Origin: Hydrogenophilaceae bacterium
GTDB lineage: Bacteria; Pseudomonadota; Gammaproteobacteria; Burkholderiales; Thiobacillaceae
Direction: 5' to 3'
NCBI GenBank assembly: GCA_024709485.1
Contig: JANJWO010000029.1
Span: 1-39,972 of the forward strand
DNA: 39,972 nt
Positions within the stretch are counted from its first letter, which is position 1. Each line of letters begins with the position of its first letter. A program made the position numbers and the translations under genes. This document shows positions 15,928 through 24,503 of the stretch, one piece after another. The notes beneath the pieces were generated by a model. It was not told where the DNA came from. It saw nothing but the letters and a program-made list of their open reading frames with translations, and did not search any database.

Positions 15928-17305
15928 GGTCGTTCTCCTTGAGGGTTGTGTTGCCTGGTTCCACTTCCAGGGTCAGGCCATGCCGCGCCATGACCCGTAC
16001 TTGAGCGCCGCGAGGCAACGGCACGCGGCTCTTCACCCGCCAGAGCTCGCCATGCACGCGCGCCCAGCCTTCGGTTTCGATGTCTTCCAGGGTCTCACCT
16101 TCCATGCCCGGCAATTCCTCGCCGCCGGTGAGCACCGGGCGATGCCGGGCGCGCAGCGCCATGCCGCCGACGGCGAAGCTGAACAGGGCGGAGGTGGCCG
16201 CCAGCGGCACGATCAGGGCCCAGGAGATGCCGTAGCCGGGCAGGTCGGTGTCGATCAGCATCACCGAGCCGAGCACGAAGGCGATGATGCCGCCCAAGCC
16301 CAGCACGCCGAAACTGGGCATGAAGACCTCCGCCAGCATGAAGGCGATGCCGAGCAGGATCAGCGCCAGCCCGGCGTAGCTGACCGGCATCAGTTGCAGC
16401 GCGAACAGGGCGAGCAACAGGCAGATGCCGCCGACCACGCCGGGGAACACCATGCCGGGATTGGAAAACTCGTAAAGAAGACCGTAGATGCCCAGCAGCA
16501 GCAGGATGTAGGCGATGCCGGGGTCGCCGATCACGGACAGCAGCCGGCTGCGCCAGTCCGGCTCGACGCGGGTGATGGTCGACCCGGCGGTGTCCAGGGT
16601 GATTTCACCGGTCGCCAGTTTCACCTTGCGGCCATGCAGTTGCTTCAGCAGGTCGGCCAGATCGGTCGCCACGACATCCACCACTTTCTCCTTCAACGCG
16701 GCCTCGGCGGACAGGCTGACCGCCTCGCGCACCGCCCGCTCCGCCCAGTCCGCGTTGCGCCCGCGCAGTTCGGCCAGTCCGCGGATATAGGCGGCGGCAT
16801 CGTTGACCGCCTTCCTGGCCTTGGCATCCGGCGGCGGGGCGTCGGCGGGCGTTTCTCCCGGCTTCTTCCGCTGGTCGGCGGGTTTGTCGCCCGTTCCGCC
16901 CGGCGCCAACGCCACCGGCGTGGCCGCGCCCAGATTGGTGGCCGGCGCCATCGCGGCGATGTGGCTGGCATAGAGGAGGTAAGTGCCGGCGCTGGCGGCG
17001 CGCGCGCCCTGCGGCGAAACATAGGTCGCCACCGGCACGGGAGATGCCAGGATCGCCTTGATGATGTCGCGCATCGAAGTGTCCAGCCCGCCCGGCGTGT
17101 CCAGCTCGATCACCAGCAGACGGGCTTTCGCCTCCGCGGCCTTGTCGATGCCGCGCACCAGATAATCCGCGGAAGCCGGGCCGATGGCGCCCTGCACGCT
17201 CAAGAGATAGGTTTCCCCGGCCCGGACCGGCAGGGCATGGAGCAGGGCCAGAAAGGGGACGAGCAGCCACAGACGCCATGGGCCGTCCCGATAGGCCGTC
17301 TTCAT
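15920..17305 (-). CDS. NfeD-type membrane serine protease (ClpP-class)
   Basis: A 461-residue periplasm-facing serine protease with an N-terminal signal (about 1-29). The ClpP/crotonase-like domain has the oxyanion stretch [14 protein letters not shown] and the nucleophile Ser105 in [12 protein letters not shown]. The probable general base is Lys165 in [12 protein letters not shown], corresponding to the Ser-Lys dyad of NfeD proteases. Four to five membrane helices (about 260-400) and a C-terminal OB-fold NfeD domain (about 400-455) follow. Partner is the SPFH protein downstream. Its ATG overlaps the TGA of the DUF2934 gene (17302-17305). All catalytic residues appear intact. Confidence 0.93.
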   Translation of the reverse strand: MKTAYRDGPWRLWLLVPFLALLHALPVRAGETYLLSVQGAIGPASADYLVRGIDKAAEAKARLLVIELDTPGGLDTSMRDIIKAILASPVPVATYVSPQGARAASAGTYLLYASHIAAMAPATNLGAATPVALAPGGTGDKPADQRKKPGETPADAPPPDAKARKAVNDAAAYIRGLAELRGRNADWAERAVREAVSLSAEAALKEKVVDVVATDLADLLKQLHGRKVKLATGEITLDTAGSTITRVEPDWRSRLLSVIGDPGIAYILLLLGIYGLLYEFSNPGMVFPGVVGGICLLLALFALQLMPVSYAGLALILLGIAFMLAEVFMPSFGVLGLGGIIAFVLGSVMLIDTDLPGYGISWALIVPLAATSALFSFAVGGMALRARHRPVLTGGEELPGMEGETLEDIETEGWARVHGELWRVKSRVPLPRGAQVRVMARHGLTLEVEPGNTTLKENDHV

Positions 17306-17526
17306 GATGCTGTCTCGGCAGTGGTGCCGGCCGTTACGGCGTCAAGCCCTTTTTCGGCTTGCAGCCAGTCCTCCACCTCCTGGCCCGGCGAGAAGCCGCG
17401 CTGTTCGGCCAGGTAATAGGCCGCGACGGCGATCATCCGCTCGCGCGCCACCGGCATGGCCGACGGGTTGGCGGCGGGCATTGCCTGTGCTTGCGTCCCG
17501 GTGCCGCCTGATTTCTGCTTTGCCAT
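17302..17526 (-). CDS. DUF2934 domain small protein
   Basis: A 74-residue soluble protein whose core, IAVAAYYLAEQRGFSPGQEV then EDWLQAEKG, is the DUF2934 signature, a short helical domain common in stress clusters of proteobacteria. The N-terminus is a Gly/Ala/Gln-rich unstructured tail. An AGGAGG ribosome-binding site lies 5 bases upstream of the ATG at 17526, and the gene leads into nfeD with a 4-base overlap. Function is unknown. Bases 17527-17669 upstream hold the probable promoter of this three-gene unit, but no convincing -35/-10 pair was identified. Confidence 0.85.
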   Translation of the reverse strand: MAKQKSGGTGTQAQAMPAANPSAMPVARERMIAVAAYYLAEQRGFSPGQEVEDWLQAEKGLDAVTAGTTAETAS

Positions 17527-17669
17527 GACAACCTCCTGTCAAAAGACAACCACCACACAATGCGCCGAAAACCGGTGGCCCCCGGCGCTCCTTTTCACTT
17601 GCCATCCAATGACAACATAGTGGTATTCCCATGATGTTGAATGGGGATCACAGGCGCCAGCCGGCATGG

Positions 17670-17978
17670 TCAGAACTTCTCCGGCCGCAGGACCTCGATC
17701 TCGGCGAGAAACGCCACCATCGCGTAATCGGCGTAGTAACGCGCCTGGAGATGGCGCAGCACGTCCTCCGCCTGCGCGCGCTCGCAGATCACCTCGACGC
17801 GGACGTTCGCCGCCTCCTCCCAGGCGGCGTCGCGCACGCCGCGGCTGCCCTTGCCGCGCGCGTCGGACACCGTGTAGCCGCGCACGCCGAGACGGTCGAG
17901 ATCGCGCAGCAGGGTTTGCTCGACGACAGCCTCGGTGACGATCGTCAGCAGGGTGCGTTTTTCGGTGGGCAGGGTCAT
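17670..17978 (-). CDS. sbtB: SbtB-like PII signalling protein
   Basis: A 102-residue GlnB-fold protein. The ferredoxin-like beta-alpha-beta core begins TLLTIVTEAVVEQTLLRDL. The T-loop region has DARGKGSRG. The C-terminus VAFLAEIEVLRPEKF completes the fold. The sequence is of the SbtB type, which binds adenine nucleotides (cAMP, AMP, ADP) and regulates the SbtA bicarbonate transporter. The C-terminal CGPxGC redox loop of cyanobacterial SbtB is absent, as in many proteobacterial members. Its ATG overlaps the sbtA stop by 4 bases (17975-17978), so partner and regulator are co-translated. The assignment is strong because of this neighbour. Confidence 0.88.
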   Translation of the reverse strand: MTLPTEKRTLLTIVTEAVVEQTLLRDLDRLGVRGYTVSDARGKGSRGVRDAAWEEAANVRVEVICERAQAEDVLRHLQARYYADYAMVAFLAEIEVLRPEKF

Positions 17979-18916
17979 GGCGTCGCTCCCGTGAATTGCG
18001 TGGCCAGCGCGTGGTAGAGCGGAATGCCGGCCAGGATGTTGAAGGGAAAGGTCACCCCGAGCACGGCGGCCAGGGACAGGGCCGGGTTGGCCTCGGGCAC
18101 GGCCAGGCGCATGGCCGCGGGCACGGCGATGTAGGAGGCGGAAGCCGCCAGGGTGGCGAGCAGGGTGAGCCCGCCCGGCGAGAGGCCGAGGGCCAGTCCG
18201 GTGGCCAGCCCGAGCAGCGCCGAGAGCAAGGGCATGCCCAGGCCGAAGGCGACGATGAACAGACCGCGCCGTTTGAGTTCGCCGACCTGGCGGCTGACGA
18301 TCAGCCCCATCTCCAGCAGGAACAGGGCCAGCGCGCCCTTGAACAGATCGAAGAACACGCCCTTGATCGGCGCCAACCCATCCGGCCCGGCGATCCAGCC
18401 GATGGCCATGCCGCCCAGCAACAGGGTCACGCCCTTGCCCAGGAAGGCCTCATGGCCCAGGGCGCGCCAGTCGGTGTCCCGGCTCACGCCGCGCGCCAGC
18501 ACGATGCCGATGAGGATGGCCGGCACCTCCATGATCGCCAGGAAAACGGCCATCTGCGGCTCGAATTCGATGTCGCGGACAAGCAGCCAGTTGACCCCCA
18601 CCGCGAAGGTGGCCACGCTCACCGAGCCGTAATGCGCGGCCATGGATGCCGCGTCGGCCCGGCCCAGCCGCCCCAGGCCGCGCAGGATGGCGAAGGCGAT
18701 GAAGGTCTGCGCCACGCCCAGCAGGATCACGGCGCCCAGCTGCGGCAACAACGGGGCCAGCGCCTGCTTCGCCAGACCCTCGCCGCCCTTGAGGCCGATG
18801 GCCAGCAGCAGGATCAGCGACAGGGAGTCGTAGAGCGCCGAGGGCAGCTTCAAGTCGGAGCGGGCAAGCCCCGCCGCCAGGCCGAACAGGAAGAACAGGA
18901 CGACGACGTCGATCAT
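17975..18916 (-). CDS. sbtA: sodium-dependent bicarbonate permease, SbtA family
   Basis: A 313-residue membrane protein with about ten helices. It has the inverted-repeat architecture of SbtA: the N-terminal half starts VVVLFFLFGLAAGLARSDL and includes AAHYGSVSVATFAVG; the second half has SASYIAVPAAMRLAVPEANP. SbtA imports bicarbonate with Na+ across the inner membrane to supply carboxylation, and the adjacent SbtB-like PII protein would block it when appropriate. It lies directly after the chimeric gene (ATGA overlap 18913-18916) and close to a SulP transporter, another possible bicarbonate importer. This supports an inorganic-carbon uptake role, hence an autotroph or CO2-fixing lifestyle. 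Confidence 0.92.
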   Translation of the reverse strand: MIDVVVLFFLFGLAAGLARSDLKLPSALYDSLSLILLLAIGLKGGEGLAKQALAPLLPQLGAVILLGVAQTFIAFAILRGLGRLGRADAASMAAHYGSVSVATFAVGVNWLLVRDIEFEPQMAVFLAIMEVPAILIGIVLARGVSRDTDWRALGHEAFLGKGVTLLLGGMAIGWIAGPDGLAPIKGVFFDLFKGALALFLLEMGLIVSRQVGELKRRGLFIVAFGLGMPLLSALLGLATGLALGLSPGGLTLLATLAASASYIAVPAAMRLAVPEANPALSLAAVLGVTFPFNILAGIPLYHALATQFTGATP

Positions 18917-19350
18917 GACCGTGCCATGGCCAGCACCCGTCCCATGTCAAGTGTGCTGGCCTGTTGCCGGATTTGCGGCAGGTACTGGGTTTGCAGCTGT
19001 TTGGCGGGGCCGAGCAGATTCTGGAAGGTGTCTTTCAACATGGCCGTGTTCATCTGTCGCCCGCCCGCGTAATAGCGTTTGGCGAGCTGCCCCAGCGCGT
19101 AGGTGGTGGCGAAGGAAAAGGCCATGAAGGCCATGCCGGTCGTCGCGCCGCCGACCTTGCCCACCGTCTTGCCCGCCATTTTCCCAAGCAGGTCACCTAA
19201 CAGCTTGCGGCCGAACTGTTCGAGATATTGCGAGGTGAGCCCCACGCCAGCGGCGGCGATGAGTTCCTTGATGTGGCCCTGATCCAGCGTCACGCCGTAG
19301 GCGCGGCCGATGCCGTACACCATCTTGATCTGCAAGGGGATGATGGCCAT
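18913..19350 (-). repeat. direct duplication of 22932-23363 (TerB-associated domain)
   Basis: These 438 bases and 22932-23363 are homologous copies in the same orientation, 3.6 kb apart. Homology runs from the stop codons and ends sharply at 19350/19351 and 23363/23364. The last ~42 bases before the junction, covering the residues IPLQIKM, appear identical. The copy here was placed downstream of an AI-2E permease fragment. Confidence 0.8.
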
Positions 19351-19785
19351 TGGGCGGATCAGGTTGTCAATCCAGCTCACCACCAGCGCGCCCCACAAAA
19401 ACAACCCCAGCGCCGCCTGCGTCTCACCATGCGCCAGCTCGCGCACACCGGGCGGCAGAGGTGGCAAACCCTCTGCGGCAATCTTGCGCAGCAGAGCAGA
19501 CGCGGCCGCCACGTCGGCCAGCAGGATGAACATCACCCATAGCAGCGGCAACAACAGGGTCCCCGCCACGCCCAGCGTCATCAGGAAAGCCACCAGGTTC
19601 TCGCGCTCAGGCAGCCACTGGTGCAGCCGCTGGTGCAGCGGCCAGGTCACATAAGCCAGGATACCGGCCCAGGCCAGCGCGGCAAAAAATGGCGACAACA
19701 CCCAGAAAGTCGCGCCAAAGATGAAGACAAGAAAGGCAAATGCCGCGATGCGGCGAGCCAGTGGCGAGTCGATGTCAATAGCCAT
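18913..19785 (-). CDS. chimeric membrane protein: AI-2E permease parts fused to a TerB-associated C-terminal domain
   Basis: A 290-residue hybrid. Residues 1-110 are the N-terminus of an AI-2E/YdiK-PerM permease (IDIDSPLARRIAAFAFLVF, two to three helices, then LPPLPPGVREL). About 122-145 is the permease's late segment, FLWGALVVSWIDNLIRP, with some 170 middle residues missing. From residue 146 (MAIIPLQIKMVYGIG) to the end it matches the C-terminal half of the TerB-like protein at 22932-23900. The two DNA tails, 18913-19350 and 22932-23363, share long identical blocks up to the junction. The frame is intact, so it may be expressed, but it cannot work as a permease. The start is ATG 19785 or TTG 19797; the latter would overlap the SulP stop. 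Confidence 0.75.
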   Translation of the reverse strand: MAIDIDSPLARRIAAFAFLVFIFGATFWVLSPFFAALAWAGILAYVTWPLHQRLHQWLPERENLVAFLMTLGVAGTLLLPLLWVMFILLADVAAASALLRKIAAEGLPPLPPGVRELAHGETQAALGLFLWGALVVSWIDNLIRPMAIIPLQIKMVYGIGRAYGVTLDQGHIKELIAAAGVGLTSQYLEQFGRKLLGDLLGKMAGKTVGKVGGATTGMAFMAFSFATTYALGQLAKRYYAGGRQMNTAMLKDTFQNLLGPAKQLQTQYLPQIRQQASTLDMGRVLAMARS

Positions 19786-19793
19786 ATGCCGAT

Positions 19794-21434
19794 TCAAGCC
19801 GAGCCTTGGGGTAAGCGCAAGGCCTGCCGGGTCGCTGCGAACAGATCGGGCTGCTCAACGAATATATTTTTTTCGCCGCACATCATGACGGTACCCGTGT
19901 TGATCAACTGTTCATGCAGAGTGGGGCTCACTTCGGCGAGCACGAGCTGGGCACCTTTGCGCTGGAGTTTGAGCGCGTACTGCTCAAGCACGGAGACCAG
20001 CGTGCTGCCTATTCGGGGAATACCCCGCAAGCGCAAAATCACGCGTGCGCCCTCCTGCGCATCCGGCAATCGACTTTCCAGCGTCGCTGCGGCCGCGAAA
20101 TACAGATTGCCGTACATCATGATAACAACGGGACTACCCGATTCGACCCTGGCAGGGACGGGCGCTTCCACAACCGAGCCATCGGTTCCGAACTGGAGGC
20201 TGACGATTCTCACGTCGAGCGAGGAGACATACAGAAAATGCAGCATCGACAAGGCCACACCGAGAAAAACCGCCTCGTGGATCGGCAGGATCAGTGTGGC
20301 AAAAAAGGTTGTCAGCAAGATGATGCGCGGCTCCCAGCCGGAATGCCAGACATCGCCGATCCGGTCTGGCTTGATCGCTTCGATGCCCGCCACGATGAGC
20401 AGCGCCGCAATGGCCGGCATGGCCAGATAGCCCAGCAGATCGGCCAGGAGCAACACACCCATGACAATGAACAGCCCCGAGAATATGCCTGCCCAGCGCG
20501 AGCGTGCACCCGCCTTGAGGCTCACCGCCGTCTCCGACATCGTGCCCCCCACCGGCATACCTGCAAACATGCCAGACGCTACGTTGGCCACGCCCTTGGC
20601 CGCAAAATCTCTGGAAATATTGGGATAAGTGCCATCAGGATTGGGCACCGTTTTGCTCACACCGACCCCCTGCACCAGAGCGATGATCGCCAGACCGGCT
20701 GCCGAAGGCAGCAAGGTCGCAACCATCTCCCACTGCGGTACGACCAGCGGCGGCAGACCATCCGGGATGAGCGTGGTGTCGGCGAGCGTCGCCACGCTGT
20801 TCAAGCCGGCCAGCGCTGCCAGCACGGTAGCCGCCACCAGGGCAATCGCCATGCCCAGTTGCGCAAGGCGGGTACGGTTCAGCACAAAAACCAGCGCCAG
20901 CGTACCCAGGCCAAGTGCGGTCGAGGCTAGATCGGAGTGGCGCAGATGCAGCAGCCAGTCGAGGGTGCGCATCATCGCATTGCTGCCTTCCGCGTGATAG
21001 CCGTTCAGCTCGCCGAGCTGGCTCAGGATGATACGCACGGCCACGCCGGTCATGAAGCCGATCAGTACGGCATTCGCCACGAAACGAACCAGCCCGCCCA
21101 ACTTCAGCAGACCAAGCCCCAGCTGGATCAACCCTGCCAGCAGCACCAGCACAACCAGTGCTGCGACCTTGTCTTCCCCGCTGTAGCCCTCCAGCGCGCC
21201 GCCTGTGCCGATAGCCAGCGCGCCGGTATTGGCGACGTACATGAACTGGGAACTCGCCAGCATGGCCGCGATCGGCGTGCCGATCATCAGCGCGTAGAGG
21301 CCGTGAATCGGGTTCAGCCCAGCCAGAATGGCCGAGGCGATGCCGTCGGGAATCGCGACCAGCGCGGTGGTCAACCCGGCCGACAGGTCAGCCTTGAGCG
21401 TTTTGGGAGACAGGCGTCGCAGGCGGTTCAGCAT
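19794..21434 (-). CDS. SulP family anion transporter with STAS domain
   Basis: A 546-residue inner-membrane anion transporter of the SLC26/SulP family. The transport domain starts LKADLSAGLTTALVAIPDGI and has the conserved block of NPDGTYPNISRDFAAKG. A cytoplasmic STAS domain follows from about residue 430. Members carry sulfate, bicarbonate (BicA type) or other anions. Nearness to sbtA and sbtB makes bicarbonate a reasonable guess, but sequence alone does not settle it. The frame also allows a TTG start at 21464; ATG 21434 is preferred because it begins where family members do. It lies between the DUF6671 relic and the chimeric gene. Confidence 0.9.
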   Translation of the reverse strand: MLNRLRRLSPKTLKADLSAGLTTALVAIPDGIASAILAGLNPIHGLYALMIGTPIAAMLASSQFMYVANTGALAIGTGGALEGYSGEDKVAALVVLVLLAGLIQLGLGLLKLGGLVRFVANAVLIGFMTGVAVRIILSQLGELNGYHAEGSNAMMRTLDWLLHLRHSDLASTALGLGTLALVFVLNRTRLAQLGMAIALVAATVLAALAGLNSVATLADTTLIPDGLPPLVVPQWEMVATLLPSAAGLAIIALVQGVGVSKTVPNPDGTYPNISRDFAAKGVANVASGMFAGMPVGGTMSETAVSLKAGARSRWAGIFSGLFIVMGVLLLADLLGYLAMPAIAALLIVAGIEAIKPDRIGDVWHSGWEPRIILLTTFFATLILPIHEAVFLGVALSMLHFLYVSSLDVRIVSLQFGTDGSVVEAPVPARVESGSPVVIMMYGNLYFAAAATLESRLPDAQEGARVILRLRGIPRIGSTLVSVLEQYALKLQRKGAQLVLAEVSPTLHEQLINTGTVMMCGEKNIFVEQPDLFAATRQALRLPQGSA

Positions 21435-21467
21435 CGTAGTTTTCCACTGGGGTGATGGTTGCAATGA

Positions 21468-22339
21468 TCAGGGGTTGCAAAAGTCGCAGCGACCCGGATC
21501 GGTGTGTTCCAAGCCAACGCGCTCGCGCGTTTCGCGATGATCGCACTTGAGGCAGCCGTGAATGTCGGCGCGAATCTCCCGCGTGGGCGCGCCGCAAGCG
21601 GCGCATGGCAGGCCGCGCAGCCGCTCCACGACCTGGAAGCCGGGCGCACCGCAGGCTGGACAGGGCGAGTTCAGTTTGGCCGCGAGGTCTACGGTGGCCA
21701 GGCGGATGACTTCCATGCGCATGGGGTGGGCATGGGCGCGGAGATCGTTTTCCAGAAATACCTGGCCGTTTTCCGCCCAGTCGCACGCCCGCCTGAAAGC
21801 GGCTTCGAGCGCCGTCCAGGTGGCGAGGGATTTTTCAATGCGAGGGTCGTCCTGGCCTTGCGGGCGCACCACCAGGTGATGCTCGGGAAATCCGGCCTGG
21901 CGGGCGAATTGCGCGGCCTGCTCCCAATCATCCGTGAGCAGGTGGGCAAAGCGCGTCGCTTGCTGCGCCATGCCCGTCACCTCGATGCCGCGTTCGTCGT
22001 CGATGAACACCAGCAACTCGACGTTCCACGGAAACAGGCCCGCCATCGGGTCCGGCCCGAACGCGCCCTCGCTCGCCAGCCCCAGCGGCAGGCCGGACAA
22101 TTCCATGCCGATGCGCGCTTTCCGGCGCGCGGCTTCGATCTGAGTACCGGCGCGCGGGATATCGCGGGTGAACTGCCCAAGGTGTCGGTATCGAAGCCGC
22201 TCACCCGCTCGACCCGGCAGCCGAGCGCGGCATCCAGCACCGGCGCGATCACCCGTTCCTTGCCGTGCTGCGTGAGCAGGGCGACGCGCTGGCCGGAATA
22301 CGGCCCGGCAATGGGCTCCGCCGGCACCGGGCCGGTCAT
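21468..22339 (-). pseudogene. DUF6671 family protein, frameshifted copy
   Basis: The intact paralogue at 26662-27525 shows the expected layout. Here the N-terminal part (from MTGPVP through GFDTDTLG) and the rest (from QFTRDIP to the C-terminal CDFCNP) lie in different frames. One C appears to be missing from the CCC at 22176-22178, since restoring it joins both halves into a 290-residue protein close to its 287-residue paralogue. The C-terminus has zinc-ribbon-like pairs CPACG, CAACG, CLKC and CDFC. Function of the family is unknown. The ATG at 22339 overlaps the YqaA stop by 4 bases. Confidence 0.8.
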
Positions 22340-22926
22340 GACATGCCCGCCCAGTGGTAGACGATCGCGCCGACCACGACCAGCGCGACGGTCGCCCAGC
22401 CCAGGCGGTCGATGGTGCGATGCAGCGCCGCTTCCATGCGTGCGCCGCCCCATTTCATCAACCCGGCCACGAAGAAGAAACGCGCGCCGCGCCCGATCAG
22501 CGAGGCCAGGGTGAAGGGCAGCAGCGCCATCGACAGGGCGCCGGCGGCGATGGTGAACACCTTGTAGGGGATGGGCGAGAAGCCGGCGACGAACACCGCC
22601 CAGAAGCCCCACTTTTCAAACCAGACGACCGAGGTTTGATACGCCGTCCAATAGTGCGATTCACGCAGCCAGGGTTCAATCGCATCAAAAGTAAAATAGC
22701 CGATCGCATAGCCGAACAGGCCACCGGCCACCGACGTCAGCGTGGTGATCAGGGCGAAGCGCCAGGCCCTGGACGGATTGGCGAGGCTCATCGGCGCGAG
22801 CATCACGTCCGGCGGAATCGGAAAGAACGACGATTCGGCGAAACTCACCCCGCCCAGATACCAGGGCGCGTGGCGATGCCGCGACCATTGCATGGCGCGG
22901 GCGTAGAGGGAAGAAAATATCCGCAC
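22336..22926 (-). CDS. YqaA family membrane protein (VTT/DedA-like), copy 1
   Basis: A 196-residue protein with four to five helices of the YqaA (COG1238) group, relatives of DedA/VTT scramblase-like proteins. Conserved elements are SFAESSFFPIPPDVMLAPM near the N-terminus and GFSPIPYKVFTIAAGAL in the middle. The start is GTG at 22926, 6 bases after the TAA of the TerB-like gene. The stop overlaps the DUF6671 copy. A close paralogue lies at 23915-24494. Likely role: membrane lipid or envelope homeostasis; substrates in this subgroup are not established. Confidence 0.87.
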   Translation of the reverse strand: MRIFSSLYARAMQWSRHRHAPWYLGGVSFAESSFFPIPPDVMLAPMSLANPSRAWRFALITTLTSVAGGLFGYAIGYFTFDAIEPWLRESHYWTAYQTSVVWFEKWGFWAVFVAGFSPIPYKVFTIAAGALSMALLPFTLASLIGRGARFFFVAGLMKWGGARMEAALHRTIDRLGWATVALVVVGAIVYHWAGMS

Positions 22927-22931
22927 GGCTT

Positions 22932-23900
22932 TTAAGCCCCGCGCACCATGGCCATGACGCGGCCCATGTCGAGGTTGCCCGCCTGCTGCTGGATCTGCGG
23001 CAGGTATTGCGTTTGCATCTGCTTGGCGGGGCCGAGCAGGTTCTGGAACGTTTCTTTAAGCACCACCGTATTCATCACCCGGCCGCCGGCGTAATAGCGC
23101 TTGGCGAGCTGCCCCAGCGCGTAGGTGGTGGCAAAGGAGAAGGCCATGCCGGTGGCAGCACTGCCCACCTTGCCGAAGGTCTTGCCGGCGGCCTTGCCGA
23201 GCAGGCCGCCCAGCAACTTGCGGCCAAACTGTTCGAGATATTGCGAGGTGAGCCCCACCCCGGCGGCGGCGATGAATTCCTTGATGTGGTCCTGGTCGAG
23301 CTGAACCCCGTGCGCCTTGCCGATGCCGTACACCATCTTGATCTGCAAGGGGATGATGGCCATCGACGCCCACGACTGCGGCAGCAGTTCCAGCGCGCCG
23401 TTCATCAGGGCGTAGTTGAGGATGGACTTGTCCAGCTCCGCCTCGGACACGTTCGGCTGCGCCGCCACCACCGCACCGGTTGCAGCAGCGGCGGCGACGG
23501 TAGCAGGCGCAGCGGCTTCGGACAGTTCGACAATGACGTCGGCCTCGCGCTCGATCAGCTCCGCCCTCGACGCGTCCAGCGACAACAGTTTCTTGAGCGA
23601 ATCGAGAAAAGCCTTTTCGGCCTCGCTCACGCGGCCGTCGACCTCGCACACGCACATCGCCATCTCGTAGGCGAGTTGGCGATGCTCCGCCTCGGTCAGC
23701 AGATTGGCGGCGCGCTCCAGGCTGGCGCGCCGCAGCAGCACGTCCTGATAGAGCTTCATCAGGTCGGGCGCGCCCGCCTCGCCGGCGAGGGTGTCGGCAA
23801 TACGGCGGATCTCCTCGCGTTCGCGGGCGTGTTTCTCGCCGTCGGCGAAGGCGGCGAAGAGCGCCAGGGTGAGGGTGGCGCGTTGTTGTTCGGGGTTCAT
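22932..23900 (-). CDS. TerB-like stress protein with C-terminal membrane-associating domain
   Basis: A 322-residue protein. The N-terminal ~110 residues form a helical TerB-like (tellurite-resistance-type) domain with alternating acidic helices (FAAFADGEKHAREREEI, VDGRVSEAEKAFLDSL). An Ala-rich linker follows (about 145-175). Then comes a YcjF/DUF697-like region of glycine-rich helices starting MAIIPLQIKMVYGIG, with QYLEQFGRKLLGGLLG and FATTYALGQLAKRYYAGG. The ATG at 23900 is preferred because AAAGGAACC precedes it. An alternative ATG at 23918 would overlap the YqaA copy 2 stop but lacks a spaced ribosome-binding site. The final half is duplicated in the chimeric gene at 18913. Function is unknown. 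Confidence 0.8.
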   Translation of the reverse strand: MNPEQQRATLTLALFAAFADGEKHAREREEIRRIADTLAGEAGAPDLMKLYQDVLLRRASLERAANLLTEAEHRQLAYEMAMCVCEVDGRVSEAEKAFLDSLKKLLSLDASRAELIEREADVIVELSEAAAPATVAAAAATGAVVAAQPNVSEAELDKSILNYALMNGALELLPQSWASMAIIPLQIKMVYGIGKAHGVQLDQDHIKEFIAAAGVGLTSQYLEQFGRKLLGGLLGKAAGKTFGKVGSAATGMAFSFATTYALGQLAKRYYAGGRVMNTVVLKETFQNLLGPAKQMQTQYLPQIQQQAGNLDMGRVMAMVRGA

Positions 23901-23914
23901 GTCGAGGGTTCCTT

Positions 23915-24494
23915 TCATCCTTGGAAAATCAGCAGGCCCGCCGCGACCAGGGCCACCGTGGCCCAGCCGAGGCGATCAATATGGCGCTTCAGGGCGGCTT
24001 CCATGCGCGCGCCGCCCCACTTCATCAGCCCGGCCACCAGGTAGAAACGTGCGCCGCGACCGATGATCGAGGCCAGGGTGAACGGCGGCAGGGCCATGGC
24101 CAGCGCCCCGGCGGCGATGGTGAAGACCTTGTAGGGAATGGGCGAGAAACCGGCGATGAACACGGCCCAGAAGCCGTAGTCCGCGAACCAGGCCACGGCG
24201 GTCTGGTAACTCGCCCAGTATTGCGTCGTTCGCAGCCAGGGTTCGATGGCCTCGAAGGCGAAATAGCCGATGGCGTAGCCCGCCAGTCCGCCCGCCACCG
24301 AGGTGAGCGTGGTGAGCAGGGCAAAGCGCCAGGCGCGCTCCGGCCGCGCCAGGCACATGGGCGCCAGCATCACGTCCGGCGGCACCGGGAAGAAGGACGA
24401 TTCGGCAAAGCTCATCGTCCCCAGCCAGACGGGGGCGTGGCGGTGGTGCGCCCACCGCATGGCGCGCGTGTAGAGGGGGGGAAAAGAGACGCAT
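23915..24494 (-). pseudogene. YqaA family membrane protein, copy 2, with a G7/C7 frameshift
   Basis: Paralogue of 22336-22926, intact from LYTRAMRW to the end at 23915. The expected start, ATG 24494 (MRLFSP), is in another frame. The frames join if one base is removed from the seven-G tract at 24475-24481 (C7 in the coding sense), giving a ~193-residue protein. An ORF can also open further upstream at 24526, overlapping the VC0807 gene, but it lacks homology there. Either a sequencing or assembly slip or a real homopolymer switch explains this. The motifs SFAESSFFPVPPDVMLAPM and GFSPIPYKVFTIAAGAL are unchanged. Confidence 0.7.
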
Positions 24495-24503
24495 GGCGTT
24501 GCC

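Noticed and set aside
15290..17416. A 708-codon plus-strand frame
   Set aside because: It is antisense to the SPFH and NfeD genes, which have clear domains and catalytic residues; composition is typical of GC-rich shadow frames.
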